Source: Chryseobacterium endalhagicum
GTDB taxonomy: Bacteria; Bacteroidota; Bacteroidia; Flavobacteriales; Weeksellaceae
Assembly: GCF_016745235.1 (NCBI RefSeq)
Contig: NZ_JAELVM010000003.1
Location: 434,001-498,000, forward strand
Direction: 5' to 3'
Length of the DNA stretch: 64,000 nt
Under the pieces are notes generated by a model. That model was given only the letters and a program-made list of their open reading frames with translations, was not told the DNA's origin and did no database searches. A program made the translations under genes and the position numbers. Of the stretch, positions 34,130 through 43,120 are shown one piece after another; the stretch's first letter is position 1, and each line of letters opens with the position of its first letter.

Positions 34130-34699
34130 TTAAAACTTGTAATATTCTTTGTAATAATTTAGGAAATCCTGCTTTCTGAAAATCTTTGATCTGGATTCCA
34201 CTTTCTGGATATTTTTGATCACTTTGTCATAATCTTCATCCACATTGTAATAAAAATCTTCAGAATAAAGCTTGTTGAAGTGCTTAGCTCCTCCAAAATA
34301 ATCTTTTCCGTCTATCGTGATTTTATCAAGAGCCAAAAGTAATGAATCTTTTTTAAGATTGTATCCATAATATTGATCATTGATATAATAATCCTGATGG
34401 GCGATATTGATCAGCCCGCGGATCTTATTCACTTCAAATGCAGAATCATAGAGCATTTTCTTATTCTGGTCAAAAACCTGAATAGCGTTTTTCCCCTGCT
34501 TCAGGTCTACATGCACATACTGCCCCGCAGAAATAATTCCCTCGGAACCATTATTGATCTTGAAATAATAGGTGTTGGAAGTAGGATTATCTACGACAAA
34601 ATAATTTTTCTTTGCTAAAAAAAAGAAGTAGATCCCAAAGGCGAGGATAAACACCACAGCTGCAATAAGTAAGCCTTTTAAGGACGAGTTGTTTTTCAT
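34130..34699 (-). CDS. membrane-anchored protein of unknown function
   Basis: I do not recognise this 189-residue protein. It has a single N-terminal membrane helix (about 9-29, GLLIAAVVFILAFGIYFFFLA). The exported domain begins with a beta-rich part (YYFKINNGSEGIISAGQYVHVDLKQG) and ends with an aromatic, Lys/Tyr-rich helical part (YSEDFYYNVDEDYDKVIKNI). It is the first gene of the operon with ubiE and porT, with its own promoter 24 bases upstream. Confidence 0.7.
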   Translation of the reverse strand: MKNNSSLKGLLIAAVVFILAFGIYFFFLAKKNYFVVDNPTSNTYYFKINNGSEGIISAGQYVHVDLKQGKNAIQVFDQNKKMLYDSAFEVNKIRGLINIAHQDYYINDQYYGYNLKKDSLLLALDKITIDGKDYFGGAKHFNKLYSEDFYYNVDEDYDKVIKNIQKVESRSKIFRKQDFLNYYKEYYKF

Positions 34700-34722
34700 A
34701 CGATTGTAAAGTACAATTTTTG

Positions 34723-34730
34723 CAAATTTA
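34723..34730 (-). promoter_or_regulatory. -7 element of the unknown-ubiE-porT operon
   Basis: The minus strand reads TAAATTTG, 23 bases before the start codon. Confidence 0.5.
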
Positions 34731-34767
34731 ATAATATTTTTAATTCTCCGTTATTAATATTAATTAT

Positions 34768-34775
34768 TAACTTTG
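34768..34775 (+). promoter_or_regulatory. -7 element of the KAS III gene
   Basis: TAACTTTG lies 25 bases before the ATG at 34801. Together with 34723-34730 it makes this a divergent promoter region. Confidence 0.55.
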
Positions 34776-34800
34776 CATCTTTAAAAAATCATATAAACGA

Positions 34801-35868
34801 ATGCCGAATACGATCATTATTGGTTCCGGGTCCTATATTCCTAACAGAGTTATTGGTAGAGATTATTTCATGGATTCTGAGTTCTACACTGAAGACGGAG
34901 TAAAGATTGAAAAACCTGCTGAAGAAACCATCGCGAAGTTTGTAGAAATCACAGAAATAGAAAACAGAAGATTTATTGAAGACGATCTTTCCAACTCGCA
35001 GATCGGCTCTGAAGCTGCAAAAGCGGCGCTTGAGGATGCTAAAATAGATGGTGAGGAACTGGATTATATTATTTATGCAAGCAACTTTGGAGAAGTTACT
35101 GTAGACGGATATGTGAACTTTATGCCTAATATGGCAGCAAGGGTAAAGAATAAGCTGGGCATTAAAAACAGAAAATGCATCACTTATGATATGATCTTCG
35201 GATGTCCGGGATGGGTGGAAGCCATGATCCTTGCCGACAACCTTATCAAGGCAAAAGCTGCCAAAACCATTCTTGTGATTGGGGCAGAAACCTTAAGCCG
35301 CGTTACTGATCCGCATGACAGAAACAGAATGATCTTTGCTGACGGAGCGGGTGCTGTAGTGGTACAGGCTACCGATCAGGAAAATGTAGGTATTATTTCA
35401 CACAACACAATCTGTGACAACGGTCCTGAGCTGTGTTATCTTGAAAATGCGCCATCAATCAACGCCAATGTAGACCAGAGACGCCTTTATGTAAGAATGC
35501 AGGGTAGAAAGATCTATGAATACGCGCTTAAAAATGTACCTTCAGCCATCAAGGAAACTATAGAAGACGCAGGTCTTTTGCTTGAAGATATCGATAAGAT
35601 CCTGATCCACCAGGCGAATGCAAAGATGGATTATGCCATGATCGAAAGACTTCACAAGCTGTATGACGTGAAAGATTATGACCATGCGATCTCTCCTATG
35701 ACAATCCAGGACTTTGGAAATACGTCTGTAGCAACCATTCCTACCATGTATGATTTAATAATTAAAGGAAAAATGGAGGGTCAAACGTTTAAAGATAAAG
35801 GTAACATTGTGATGACGTCGGTAGGTGCCGGAATGAACATCAATGCTATCGTTTACAGATTTCCTTAA
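34801..35868 (+). CDS. 3-oxoacyl-ACP synthase III family protein
   Basis: This 355-residue thiolase-fold condensing enzyme has the complete KAS III catalytic triad: Cys135 in MIFGCPGWVEAM, His in KILIHQANAKMDYAM, and Asn in QDFGNTSVATIPTMYD. It is a little longer than E. coli FabH (317 residues), with an insertion in the N-terminal half (FYTEDGVKIEKPAEE). It may be the fatty-acid initiation enzyme or a secondary KAS III; sequence alone does not decide. It has its own promoter and terminator. Confidence 0.9.
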   Translation: MPNTIIIGSGSYIPNRVIGRDYFMDSEFYTEDGVKIEKPAEETIAKFVEITEIENRRFIEDDLSNSQIGSEAAKAALEDAKIDGEELDYIIYASNFGEVTVDGYVNFMPNMAARVKNKLGIKNRKCITYDMIFGCPGWVEAMILADNLIKAKAAKTILVIGAETLSRVTDPHDRNRMIFADGAGAVVVQATDQENVGIISHNTICDNGPELCYLENAPSINANVDQRRLYVRMQGRKIYEYALKNVPSAIKETIEDAGLLLEDIDKILIHQANAKMDYAMIERLHKLYDVKDYDHAISPMTIQDFGNTSVATIPTMYDLIIKGKMEGQTFKDKGNIVMTSVGAGMNINAIVYRFP

Positions 35869-35893
35869 AAATATTTAATTAACAAAAAAATAT

Positions 35894-35928
35894 AAAGCAC
35901 AGGGAAACAAATTCTTTGTGCTTTTTTT
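35894..35928 (+). terminator. terminator of the KAS III gene
   Basis: AAAGCACA pairs with TGTGCTTT and a T-tract follows. Confidence 0.85.
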
Positions 35929-35937
35929 AGACCGATT

Positions 35938-37143
35938 ATGCAAAGAAATTTTTTGATTATTGCTGCCATATTCCTGTTTCTAGAAGTATATATCTATCAG
36001 GCCATCAGAACTTTAACAGATAATTTCTGGATCAGGCTCGGGTATTGGGTGGTATCTTTAACTGTGTATGGGATTTTCGCCTATGAAATTACCCATTTCC
36101 AAAGATCAGACAAAAGCTCCATGAGGGTCCAGATCACCATTTCACTATTCCTGATCTTTATATTGCCCAAAATCTTTGTGGTTCTGTTTTTACTGATTGA
36201 TGATATTTTCCGCACCGGAACTTATCTGATCGGCTTAACCAGGCCCCAGGAAAACTTTTTCCCGGAAAGAAGAAAGTTCCTGAGCATGGTAGGATTAGGC
36301 CTTGGAGGCGTTCTTTCGGCACTGTTTATCGACGGAATTACGTTTGGGAAATACAGGCATACGGTAAGAAAAATCAAGATTAAAATACCGGGTCTTTCAA
36401 AAAAATTCACCGGATATAAAGTGATCCAGATTTCCGACGTACACAGCGGCAGCTTCTCGGACCCATCCAAACTTCAGCATGCCATTGATCTGATCAACGA
36501 ACAGAATCCGGATCTTGTGCTTTTCACCGGAGATATGGTGAATAATATTTCTGATGAATTCAAACCATTCATTCCCTTATTTTCAAAAATTAAGGCTAAA
36601 GATGGCAAATTTGCTGTACTGGGGAACCATGATTACGGCGACTATGTAACCTGGACTTCTGTGGATGCTAAAAAGAAGAACCTCGACACCCTTATCGAAT
36701 ACGAAAGACAGGCCGGTTTTGATATGCTGAGAAACGAACACAGAGTGATCGAAAGAGACGGCGAAAAACTTTACATTCTCGGCGTTGAAAACTGGGGACT
36801 GAAGCCATTCCCTCAATTCGGAAAAATAGATGACGCGTTAAAAGGAGTTCCGGAATCCGCTCCGAAGATCCTGATGAGTCATGACCCTACCCACTTTGAT
36901 TATGTGGTCAAAAAACACCCTGGAAACATCCATCTGACCCTTTCAGGACACACCCATGGGATGCAGTTCGGTCTGGATCTGAAAAACATCAAATGGTCTC
37001 CCGTTCAGTACCGTTATCCAAAATGGGCTGATTTGTATGAGAGCGAAGGCAAAATGCTGTATGTAAACAGAGGATTCGGTGTATTAGGATACCCGGGAAG
37101 AGTGGGTGTACTGCCGGAGATTACTTTGTTTGAGCTGAGCTAG
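35938..37143 (+). CDS. membrane-anchored metallophosphoesterase (YaeI-like)
   Basis: This 401-residue protein has about four N-terminal membrane segments (1-135) followed by a calcineurin-like phosphoesterase domain. All metal-binding motifs are present: QISDVHSGS (about 163-171), LFTGDMVN, LGNHDYGDY and LSGHTHGMQFG. The catalytic domain probably faces the periplasm. Relatives include YaeI/UDP-diacylglucosamine hydrolase-like proteins, so a lipid or envelope substrate is possible but unproven. Its stop codon leads straight into a G-rich repeat region. Confidence 0.9.
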   Translation: MQRNFLIIAAIFLFLEVYIYQAIRTLTDNFWIRLGYWVVSLTVYGIFAYEITHFQRSDKSSMRVQITISLFLIFILPKIFVVLFLLIDDIFRTGTYLIGLTRPQENFFPERRKFLSMVGLGLGGVLSALFIDGITFGKYRHTVRKIKIKIPGLSKKFTGYKVIQISDVHSGSFSDPSKLQHAIDLINEQNPDLVLFTGDMVNNISDEFKPFIPLFSKIKAKDGKFAVLGNHDYGDYVTWTSVDAKKKNLDTLIEYERQAGFDMLRNEHRVIERDGEKLYILGVENWGLKPFPQFGKIDDALKGVPESAPKILMSHDPTHFDYVVKKHPGNIHLTLSGHTHGMQFGLDLKNIKWSPVQYRYPKWADLYESEGKMLYVNRGFGVLGYPGRVGVLPEITLFELS

Positions 37144-37566
37144 TTTTGAGTTTGAGAGGGAGAGGGTTTTAGGGTCTGAGAGTTTTAGAGTAAATGAGTT
37201 TGAAAGTGGTTGCTGGTTACGAGTTGTGTGATTCGGGGTTTCGTGATTCGGGTTATTAAGATTTGAGATTATAGATTTTCAAATTAAAGATTCACAATTG
37301 ACAATTAATTTCACTCATTTGTAAGTTACTGGTTGCTAGTCTGTAAAAGTAAAGTTTATGAGTAATCACCTCATGATTGGCGTCTAAAGTCTGACGTCTG
37401 TCTACCCCACCATTCACTTGCGAAGCAAAATTCACTATTGACCAGTAATCCGTCTGAAATCCAAGTCAAAAGACCATAGTTTCAACCTTCGGCAAAATCC
37501 CCAATCCCTAATCCCTAATTCCTAATCCCTACAACCTATCACCTGCTACCTAATATCTGCCACCTA
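37144..37566. repeat. two convergent degenerate-repeat regions
   Basis: There is no gene. After the metallophosphoesterase stop, the plus strand has GAGTTTGAGAGGGAGAGGG, GTTTTAGGGTC, GAGAGTTTTAGAG and then GATTCGGGGTTTCGTGATTC. After the deacetylase-like stop (minus strand), the sequence is TAGGTGGCAGATATTAGG, TAGCAGGTGATAGG and then several AGGGATTAGG words (37497-37530). A GAAGCAAAATTCACTATTGACC segment near 37420 is a relative of the 100-base units at 55.9-56.3 kb. Confidence 0.75.
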
Positions 37567-38319
37567 TTAAAAAATATAATCCTTCATCCGCGACGTCGCC
37601 ATATCATGCTCATTGATCCAGGTAAGGAGCGTATCCAGCTTGTCTTCCATTTTCTTTCCTGAGAACAGGCTTCTGTAAAACGGGATATCAAACCTGTATT
37701 TCTTAAAATCCGTAAACTGCCAGGAATTGAGATAGATTAAAACAAAATCATCATTCTTGAGGGTTTCAAAAACCATACTCTGATAATACTTCATCGGCAG
37801 GATCTGGAACACGAAATCATTATACGGCAGCTGGCTGTAGGGTGAGATGCTTTCGGGTACAATACTCAATCCGTCCTCTTCGTTGATCTCCGTATCTCTT
37901 TTTAATCTTTTGAATGGAAAAAGAATGTCTGCATTATCGATATTGGAGACATAATTAAACTCCAGCAATTTCAGATTTTCCTGAGGAATTTTAAAATCTT
38001 TCTGCCGGATTCCCCGCACCTGTTTTTCTAAAAGATCCTGAATATTTTTTTTGACTTCTTCAATTTTCTGAAGTTCAGAATTCAAATTATAAAAAGCAAT
38101 TTCATGCCCTTTGGATGAAATTGCTTTTATTAAATTCTGCAGTTTTTCTGCGATGGAAATCTCCACAAAAAAACTGGCTTTGATGTCATGAATATCTAAA
38201 ATCCGAAGGACAGCTTTCGTGTTGTCTTCGGTGATCTTCAGTCTCTCTTCATCAGAAATCTGACCGCTGTTTTTGGCTTCAGCCTCAATATTTACGATGT
38301 TAAAAGTCAATAAAATCAT
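37567..38319 (-). CDS. polysaccharide deacetylase-like protein, probably catalytically dead
   Basis: This 250-residue protein has the NodB-homology layout: an opening strand MILLTFNIVNIE, then NTKAVLRILDIHDIKASFFVEISIAEK, and ISSKGHEIAFYNLNSE. In active deacetylases the opening motif is TFDD and the helix after GHEI carries the metal-binding His residues (GHEIGSHxxxH). Here the Asp is Asn and both His are missing, so the metal site is gone. A non-catalytic role or decay is likely. It is followed on the minus strand by a repeat array, and lies 84 bases after threonine dehydrogenase. Confidence 0.75.
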   Translation of the reverse strand: MILLTFNIVNIEAEAKNSGQISDEERLKITEDNTKAVLRILDIHDIKASFFVEISIAEKLQNLIKAISSKGHEIAFYNLNSELQKIEEVKKNIQDLLEKQVRGIRQKDFKIPQENLKLLEFNYVSNIDNADILFPFKRLKRDTEINEEDGLSIVPESISPYSQLPYNDFVFQILPMKYYQSMVFETLKNDDFVLIYLNSWQFTDFKKYRFDIPFYRSLFSGKKMEDKLDTLLTWINEHDMATSRMKDYIF

Positions 38320-38403
38320 TTAAATTAAATTTTAGATAATATTTGTAATTAATTAAAAATCAAATGTTAAAATAACTTTTATCTAAACATTAACTTTAAG
38401 TAA

Positions 38404-39369
38404 TTAATTTTTGTTTAATTTCACTCTAAGATTCTTGATCATGTCTTTAGACATTTCAGAAATTCCGAAATCATACGTCAGTCCCCAGTCTTTTTTCGCT
38501 ACGGAATCATCAATGGAAGCCGGCCAGGAATCTGCAATTGCCTGTCTGAAATCCGGCTGATAATCGATGGAAAAATCCGGGATTTCTTTCTTGATTTCTT
38601 CCGCCAGTTCTTTCGGCGTAAATGACATTCCTCCTAAATTATAAGACGAACGAACCGTAAGACTTTCCTTCGGAGCATCCATTAATTTCAAGGTCGCGTT
38701 GATGGCATCATCCATATACAACATCGGCATTCCTGTATCTTCGGAAATGAAACTTGTGTATTTCCCATCCTCTATGGCTTCGTAAAAAATCTCAACAGCA
38801 TAATCTGTAGTCCCTCCACCTGCAGGAGTTTTCCAAGAGATAAGACCAGGATATCTGATGCTTCTCACGTCTACTCCGTATTTATCGAAATAGTATTCAC
38901 ACCATTTTTCTCCGGCCATTTTAGAGATTCCGTACACAGTTGTAGGATTTAAAACCACATCCTGTCCTACATTATGTTTTGGAATTCCTTTTCCAAATAC
39001 CGCGATTGAACTTGGCCAGAAGATCTTTTTAAGAAGCCCTTCCTTTGCCAGTTCGCAAAATTGAAGCAGAGGTTCGAGATTCAGTTTCCATGCGAAAATA
39101 GGCTGCTTTTCTGAAGTTCCGGACAAAAGAGACGCCAGGTGATATACTGTAGTGATTTCATAATCCTTGATCACCTGTCTTACCAGCTGCGTATTGGTCA
39201 CATCCATTCTTTCGTAGTGCCCTGCAGCGGTAATTCCTTTCTGCCATCTGTCCAATCCTGAGGCTACAACATTTTCAGCGCCGTGAATTTCAACCAGTCT
39301 GTTCGTCAATTCGGTGCCGATCTGTCCCAAAGCACCTGTAATCAATATTCTTTCCGTATAGGATTCCAT
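38404..39369 (-). CDS. tdh: L-threonine 3-dehydrogenase, SDR (epimerase-like) type
   Basis: This 321-residue extended SDR protein has the nucleotide motif ITGALGQIGTELTNRL (about 10-25), the catalytic VYGISKMAGEKW (Tyr-x3-Lys, about 143-154), and WPSSIAVFGKG plus the GGGTTDYAVEIFYEA segment. These are the marks of the flavobacterial UDP-galactose-epimerase-like threonine dehydrogenases, which oxidise threonine to 2-amino-3-ketobutyrate. An unspecific NAD-dependent epimerase label is the alternative. A -7 element lies 26 bases upstream. Confidence 0.88.
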   Translation of the reverse strand: MESYTERILITGALGQIGTELTNRLVEIHGAENVVASGLDRWQKGITAAGHYERMDVTNTQLVRQVIKDYEITTVYHLASLLSGTSEKQPIFAWKLNLEPLLQFCELAKEGLLKKIFWPSSIAVFGKGIPKHNVGQDVVLNPTTVYGISKMAGEKWCEYYFDKYGVDVRSIRYPGLISWKTPAGGGTTDYAVEIFYEAIEDGKYTSFISEDTGMPMLYMDDAINATLKLMDAPKESLTVRSSYNLGGMSFTPKELAEEIKKEIPDFSIDYQPDFRQAIADSWPASIDDSVAKKDWGLTYDFGISEMSKDMIKNLRVKLNKN

Positions 39370-39394
39370 TTTACTTATTTTTTTTAGAGTTGTA

Positions 39395-39402
39395 CAAAAG
39401 TA
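39395..39402 (-). promoter_or_regulatory. -7 element of tdh
   Basis: The minus strand reads TACTTTTG, 25 bases before the start codon. Confidence 0.5.
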
Positions 39403-39627
39403 AAAAAATCATGCTTATCATAATAAAAAAGCTGTATTTAAAAACAGATTACTGATTTGTACTATGAAAAAGTGATTAAAAAAATAATATTTTATAAATC
39501 AATCATATTCATCATTTCATGAAAATTCATTAAAAATACCTGACCATAACTATTGTTTCTTTATAAATAAGATCCCGAACAGTTATTTCACAGGTTCAGC
39601 CTGCATTCTTTACATTAAAAAATTATC

Positions 39628-39635
39628 TACTTTTG
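39628..39635 (+). promoter_or_regulatory. -7 element of ggt
   Basis: TACTTTTG lies 16 bases before the ggt ATG. Confidence 0.5.
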
Positions 39636-39651
39636 TCTTAAACATAATCTT

Positions 39652-41340
39652 ATGAAGAGAGTATTTCTGGCTGCCGTGCTTATGGCATTTCATTTTTCAC
39701 CTGCGCAGTTTACAGGGTTCAATATCATTAAGGAAGTAAAAGTAAAGAATAAGGGCGTGGTAGTCTCCGCGCATCCCCTTGCCAGTGAAGCCGGCGCGGA
39801 AGTGATGAAGATGGGCGGAAATGCCTATGATGCCGTTGTTGCCACCCAATATGCGCTGGCTGTAGTGTATCCTCAGGCCGGAAATATTGGCGGCGGAGGT
39901 TTTTTAGTAGGCGTTAAAAATAACGGTGAAAAATTCACGCTGGATTATAGGGAAACCGCTCCTAAAAAAGCATCCAGAGATATGTACGTGGACAAAAACG
40001 GAAAAGCCAATACAGATCTTTCCCAATACGGAAGGCTTGCTGTAGGTATTCCGGGAAGTATTGCCGGATTTTTTGCCACTTTAAAGCATTGCAGACTTCC
40101 GATGGATAAAATCATCCAGCCTGCGATAGATTTAGCTGAAAAAGGATTCGCTATCACAGAAATGGAAGCCGAAATGCTGAATACGCACAAAGAAAAATTC
40201 CTTAAACACAATACCTCTTCCATTGCTTTTGTAAAAGATACTCCATGGAAAGCCGGGGATATTCTCGTACAGAAAGAACTGGCGGCAACGCTGAGATTGA
40301 TTCAGAAACAGGGAGCAAAAGGATTTTATGAAGGGAAAACAGCTGACCTGATGGTGGCTGAAATGAAGAAAGGAAACGGAATCATCACCCTGGAAGATCT
40401 TAAAAATTATAAAACCGCAGAAAGAAAACCTCTTGAGTTTGATTATAAAGGAAACCGTGTAGTCACGATGCCTCTTCCATCAAGCGGCGGCGTGCTCCTT
40501 GCCCAAATGCTGACCATGGCCGGATACGAAAATCTGGAAAAATACCAGCAGAATTCTACGGAAGCCGTACAGATCATGACCGAAGCTGAAAGAAGAGCTT
40601 TCGCAGACAGGGCCGAATACATGGGCGACCCGGATTTCATTGAAGATAAAACGACTTATCTGACTTCCGATGCCTATTTAAAAAGCAGATGGAAAAGCTT
40701 CAGCTTCAGTAAAGCTACCCCAAGCTCAGAAGTTGGAAAAATCATCAGCCAGCCGAATGAATCAACGCAAACGACTCATATTTCCGTGATTGATAAAGAC
40801 GGAAACACGGCCTCTGTAACGACTACCCTTAACGGATATTATGGAAGTAAAGTGGTGGTTTCAGGAGCGGGATTCTTTCTAAATAATGAAATGGACGACT
40901 TCTCTATCAAGCCCGGAGTTCCCAATATGTTCGGAGCTGTAGGCGGAGAGGCCAATTCTATCCAGCCCAATAAAAGAATGCTTTCTTCAATGACGCCTAC
41001 CATTCTTCTTAAAAACGGAAAACCCTATATGGTGGTAGGTACTCCGGGAGGAACCACTATTCCTACCTCCGTTTATCAGTCTATTGTAAATGTGGTAGAT
41101 TTTAAGCTGAATGCGAATATCTCTGTAAATGCACCCAAGTTTCACCATCAATGGCTTCCTGAAAAAATTACAGTAGAAAATAATTTCCCCGAAAGTACAA
41201 TCACAGCACTTAAAAGTAAGAATTATGTGATTGAAAAGATAAAATACATCGGAAAAACAGAACTGATCCTGATGGACGACAACGGTAATATTCATGCAGT
41301 GGCGGATGGCCGCGGGGATGATTCTGTTGCGGTGGAATAA
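39652..41340 (+). CDS. ggt: gamma-glutamyltransferase
   Basis: This 562-residue exported Ntn-hydrolase cleaves the gamma-glutamyl bond of glutathione and related peptides. It has a signal peptide (about 1-18), then the large-subunit segment with SAHPLASEAGAEVMKMGGNAYDAVVA and NIGGGGFLV. Self-cleavage should occur before the Thr in QTTHISVIDKDGNTAS (about residue 380), which becomes the nucleophile. Later motifs are MDDFSIKPGVPNMFG, LSSMTPTILL and VGTPGGTTIPTSVYQ. The length is normal. It has its own promoter, and a palindromic element follows. Confidence 0.96.
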   Translation: MKRVFLAAVLMAFHFSPAQFTGFNIIKEVKVKNKGVVVSAHPLASEAGAEVMKMGGNAYDAVVATQYALAVVYPQAGNIGGGGFLVGVKNNGEKFTLDYRETAPKKASRDMYVDKNGKANTDLSQYGRLAVGIPGSIAGFFATLKHCRLPMDKIIQPAIDLAEKGFAITEMEAEMLNTHKEKFLKHNTSSIAFVKDTPWKAGDILVQKELAATLRLIQKQGAKGFYEGKTADLMVAEMKKGNGIITLEDLKNYKTAERKPLEFDYKGNRVVTMPLPSSGGVLLAQMLTMAGYENLEKYQQNSTEAVQIMTEAERRAFADRAEYMGDPDFIEDKTTYLTSDAYLKSRWKSFSFSKATPSSEVGKIISQPNESTQTTHISVIDKDGNTASVTTTLNGYYGSKVVVSGAGFFLNNEMDDFSIKPGVPNMFGAVGGEANSIQPNKRMLSSMTPTILLKNGKPYMVVGTPGGTTIPTSVYQSIVNVVDFKLNANISVNAPKFHHQWLPEKITVENNFPESTITALKSKNYVIEKIKYIGKTELILMDDNGNIHAVADGRGDDSVAVE

Positions 41341-41366
41341 GCCGGATCCGGGATTCTGATTATACA

Positions 41367-41430
41367 TGCTTCGACTCCGCTCAGCATGACCCATTACATC
41401 AACATGGTCATTCTGAGTGGAGTCGAAGCA
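41367..41430. repeat. long imperfect palindrome with TTCGACTCC arms
   Basis: TGCTTCGACTCCGCTCAGC plus ATGACC (41367-41392) is inverted as GGTCATTCTGAGTGG plus AGTCGAAGCA (41406-41430) around about 13 bases. The arms of about 25 bases contain a few mismatches. It lies between ggt and dctA and could end ggt transcription or be a dispersed REP-like element. Confidence 0.8.
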
Positions 41431-41573
41431 TTATTTTATCCACTATTATTACCTATAACCTACAGAACCTCCATCTCCCATCTCTTTCTTCCATCATTAA
41501 TTTTAACTGACTTTCGTCATGTTTTCAGATAAAAATTCTTAATTTTCGGTTTCAAAATCTAAAAAAACATCCT

Positions 41574-42854
41574 TTGAAAGCAAAAGAATTCTATCATCAG
41601 CTTTATTTTCAGGTTATTATTGCCATAGCAGCAGGTATACTTTTAGGAACGTATTATCCTGAACTGGGCGAAAAAATGAAACCGCTGGGTGACGGATTCA
41701 TCAAACTGGTAAAAATGATCATCGCTCCGGTGATTTTCATTACCCTTACTTTAGGGATTGCTCATATGACCGATCTCAAAAAAGTAGGCCGTATTGCCGT
41801 AAAAGCCATGATTTATTTCTTTACATTTTCCACTTTAGCATTGATCATAGGATTAATTGTGGGAAATCTTTTACAGCCGGGACATGGTTTAAATATTGAT
41901 CCCGCCACTCTTTCCGGCGATGTTTCCCAATATCAGCAGAAGGCCCACGACTCTACGCTGACGGGTTTTATCATGAATATTATTCCTGAAACGCTTTTCA
42001 GTCCGCTGGTGGGAGAAAATATTCTTCAGGTGCTGCTTGTTGCTATTTTAATGGGTATTGCATTGGTTTTGACTAAAGAAAAAAGCCAGAAAGTCACTGA
42101 TTTCCTACAGGATCTGTCTACCCCGATTTTCAAAATCGTCCATATGCTGATGAAGCTGGCTCCGATAGGAGCTTTTGGCGCCATGGCTTTTACGATTGGA
42201 AAATATGGTCTTCATTCTGTCCTGAACCTGATATTTCTGGTGGGAACGTTCTACATCACCTCTATCCTGTTTGTTGTTCTTGTTTTGGGAGCAGTGGCAT
42301 GGTACAACGGATTTAATATATTCAAACTGATGTATTATCTGAAAGAGGAACTGCTGTTGGTTTTAGGAACCAGCTCTTCTGAATCTGCTCTTCCGGGAAT
42401 TATGGAAAAACTGGAAAAGGCAGGCTGCTCAAGAGCTATTGTAGGGCTTGTAGTGCCTACCGGATATTCTTTTAACCTGGATGGAACCAATATTTATATG
42501 ACGCTGGCTTCTCTTTTTATCGCTCAGGCTCTGAATATTGATCTTTCTTTGGAAAAACAGCTGATGCTTCTTCTGGTTGCGATGCTAAGTTCAAAAGGTG
42601 CAGCAGGCGTTACAGGCGCCGGATTTGTCACCCTGGCAGCAACACTGGCTGTTGTCCCTGAAATTCCGATTGCAGGAATGACCCTGATCCTGGGAATAGA
42701 TAAATTTATGAGTGAATGCAGGGCTTTAACCAATGTTGTTGGAAACTCCGTAGCAACTGTCGTTGTGGCCAACTGGGAAAAGCAGCTTGATAAAAAACAG
42801 CTGCAGTATTGCCTGGATCATCCCGGTGAAATTGAGAAGAAACTGGAGGTTTGA
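41574..42854 (+). CDS. dctA: dicarboxylate:cation symporter, DctA type
   Basis: This 426-residue inner-membrane transporter of the DAACS family takes up C4-dicarboxylates or acidic amino acids with protons or sodium. It shows LYFQVIIAIAAGILLGTYYPELGEKMKPLGDGFIKLVKMIIAPVIF at the N-terminus, a serine-rich reentrant loop GTSSSESALPGIME, and GYSFNLDGTNIYMTLASLFIAQA with the NLDGT substrate motif. The start is TTG (no ATG fits the aligned N-terminus). After the stop, the transcript strand is GGAAG-rich repeat. Confidence 0.92.
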   Translation: MKAKEFYHQLYFQVIIAIAAGILLGTYYPELGEKMKPLGDGFIKLVKMIIAPVIFITLTLGIAHMTDLKKVGRIAVKAMIYFFTFSTLALIIGLIVGNLLQPGHGLNIDPATLSGDVSQYQQKAHDSTLTGFIMNIIPETLFSPLVGENILQVLLVAILMGIALVLTKEKSQKVTDFLQDLSTPIFKIVHMLMKLAPIGAFGAMAFTIGKYGLHSVLNLIFLVGTFYITSILFVVLVLGAVAWYNGFNIFKLMYYLKEELLLVLGTSSSESALPGIMEKLEKAGCSRAIVGLVVPTGYSFNLDGTNIYMTLASLFIAQALNIDLSLEKQLMLLLVAMLSSKGAAGVTGAGFVTLAATLAVVPEIPIAGMTLILGIDKFMSECRALTNVVGNSVATVVVANWEKQLDKKQLQYCLDHPGEIEKKLEV

Positions 42855-42900
42855 TTGGGAAAGAAAGGAAGATGGAAGCTGGGTGCGGGAAGTTTTTTTT
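42852..42900 (+). repeat. GGAAG-word repeats after the dctA stop codon
   Basis: From the stop codon on, the plus strand reads TTGGGAAAGAAAGGAAG, ATGGAAGCTGGG and TGCGGGAAG. The words resemble those after rarA and phoD. Confidence 0.65.
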
Positions 42901-43058
42901 CCGCGTATATTTCAGGATGGGTGATAAATATCAATAATGTTGGCTTTTTCTAAACCTTATAGGGTTAAGGTTTGTGCGCTGTCAAAAATGATACATGAAA
43001 AGACTAGAAAAGTTCTTCATCCTATTTTCCACAATGAATCCCGAGCCTTTACACTCTA

Positions 43059-43120
43059 AAAACATTAAACATTAAACATTAAACTTTAAACATTAAACTT
43101 TAAACCTTGAACCTTAAACC
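43059..43120 (-). repeat. degenerate TTTAATG/TTTAAAG heptamer repeats after the lipid-kinase stop codon
   Basis: On the minus strand, the kinase ends GTT TAA and runs into GGTTCAAGGTTTAAAG, then TTTAATG units. The unit and the GTT-TAA junction match those of the perfect heptamer array behind the DUF2339 gene. Confidence 0.85.

Noticed and set aside
41341..41573. Pseudogene between ggt and dctA
   Set aside because: No remnant coding similarity is visible; the region is explained by the palindrome and short AT-rich sequence.
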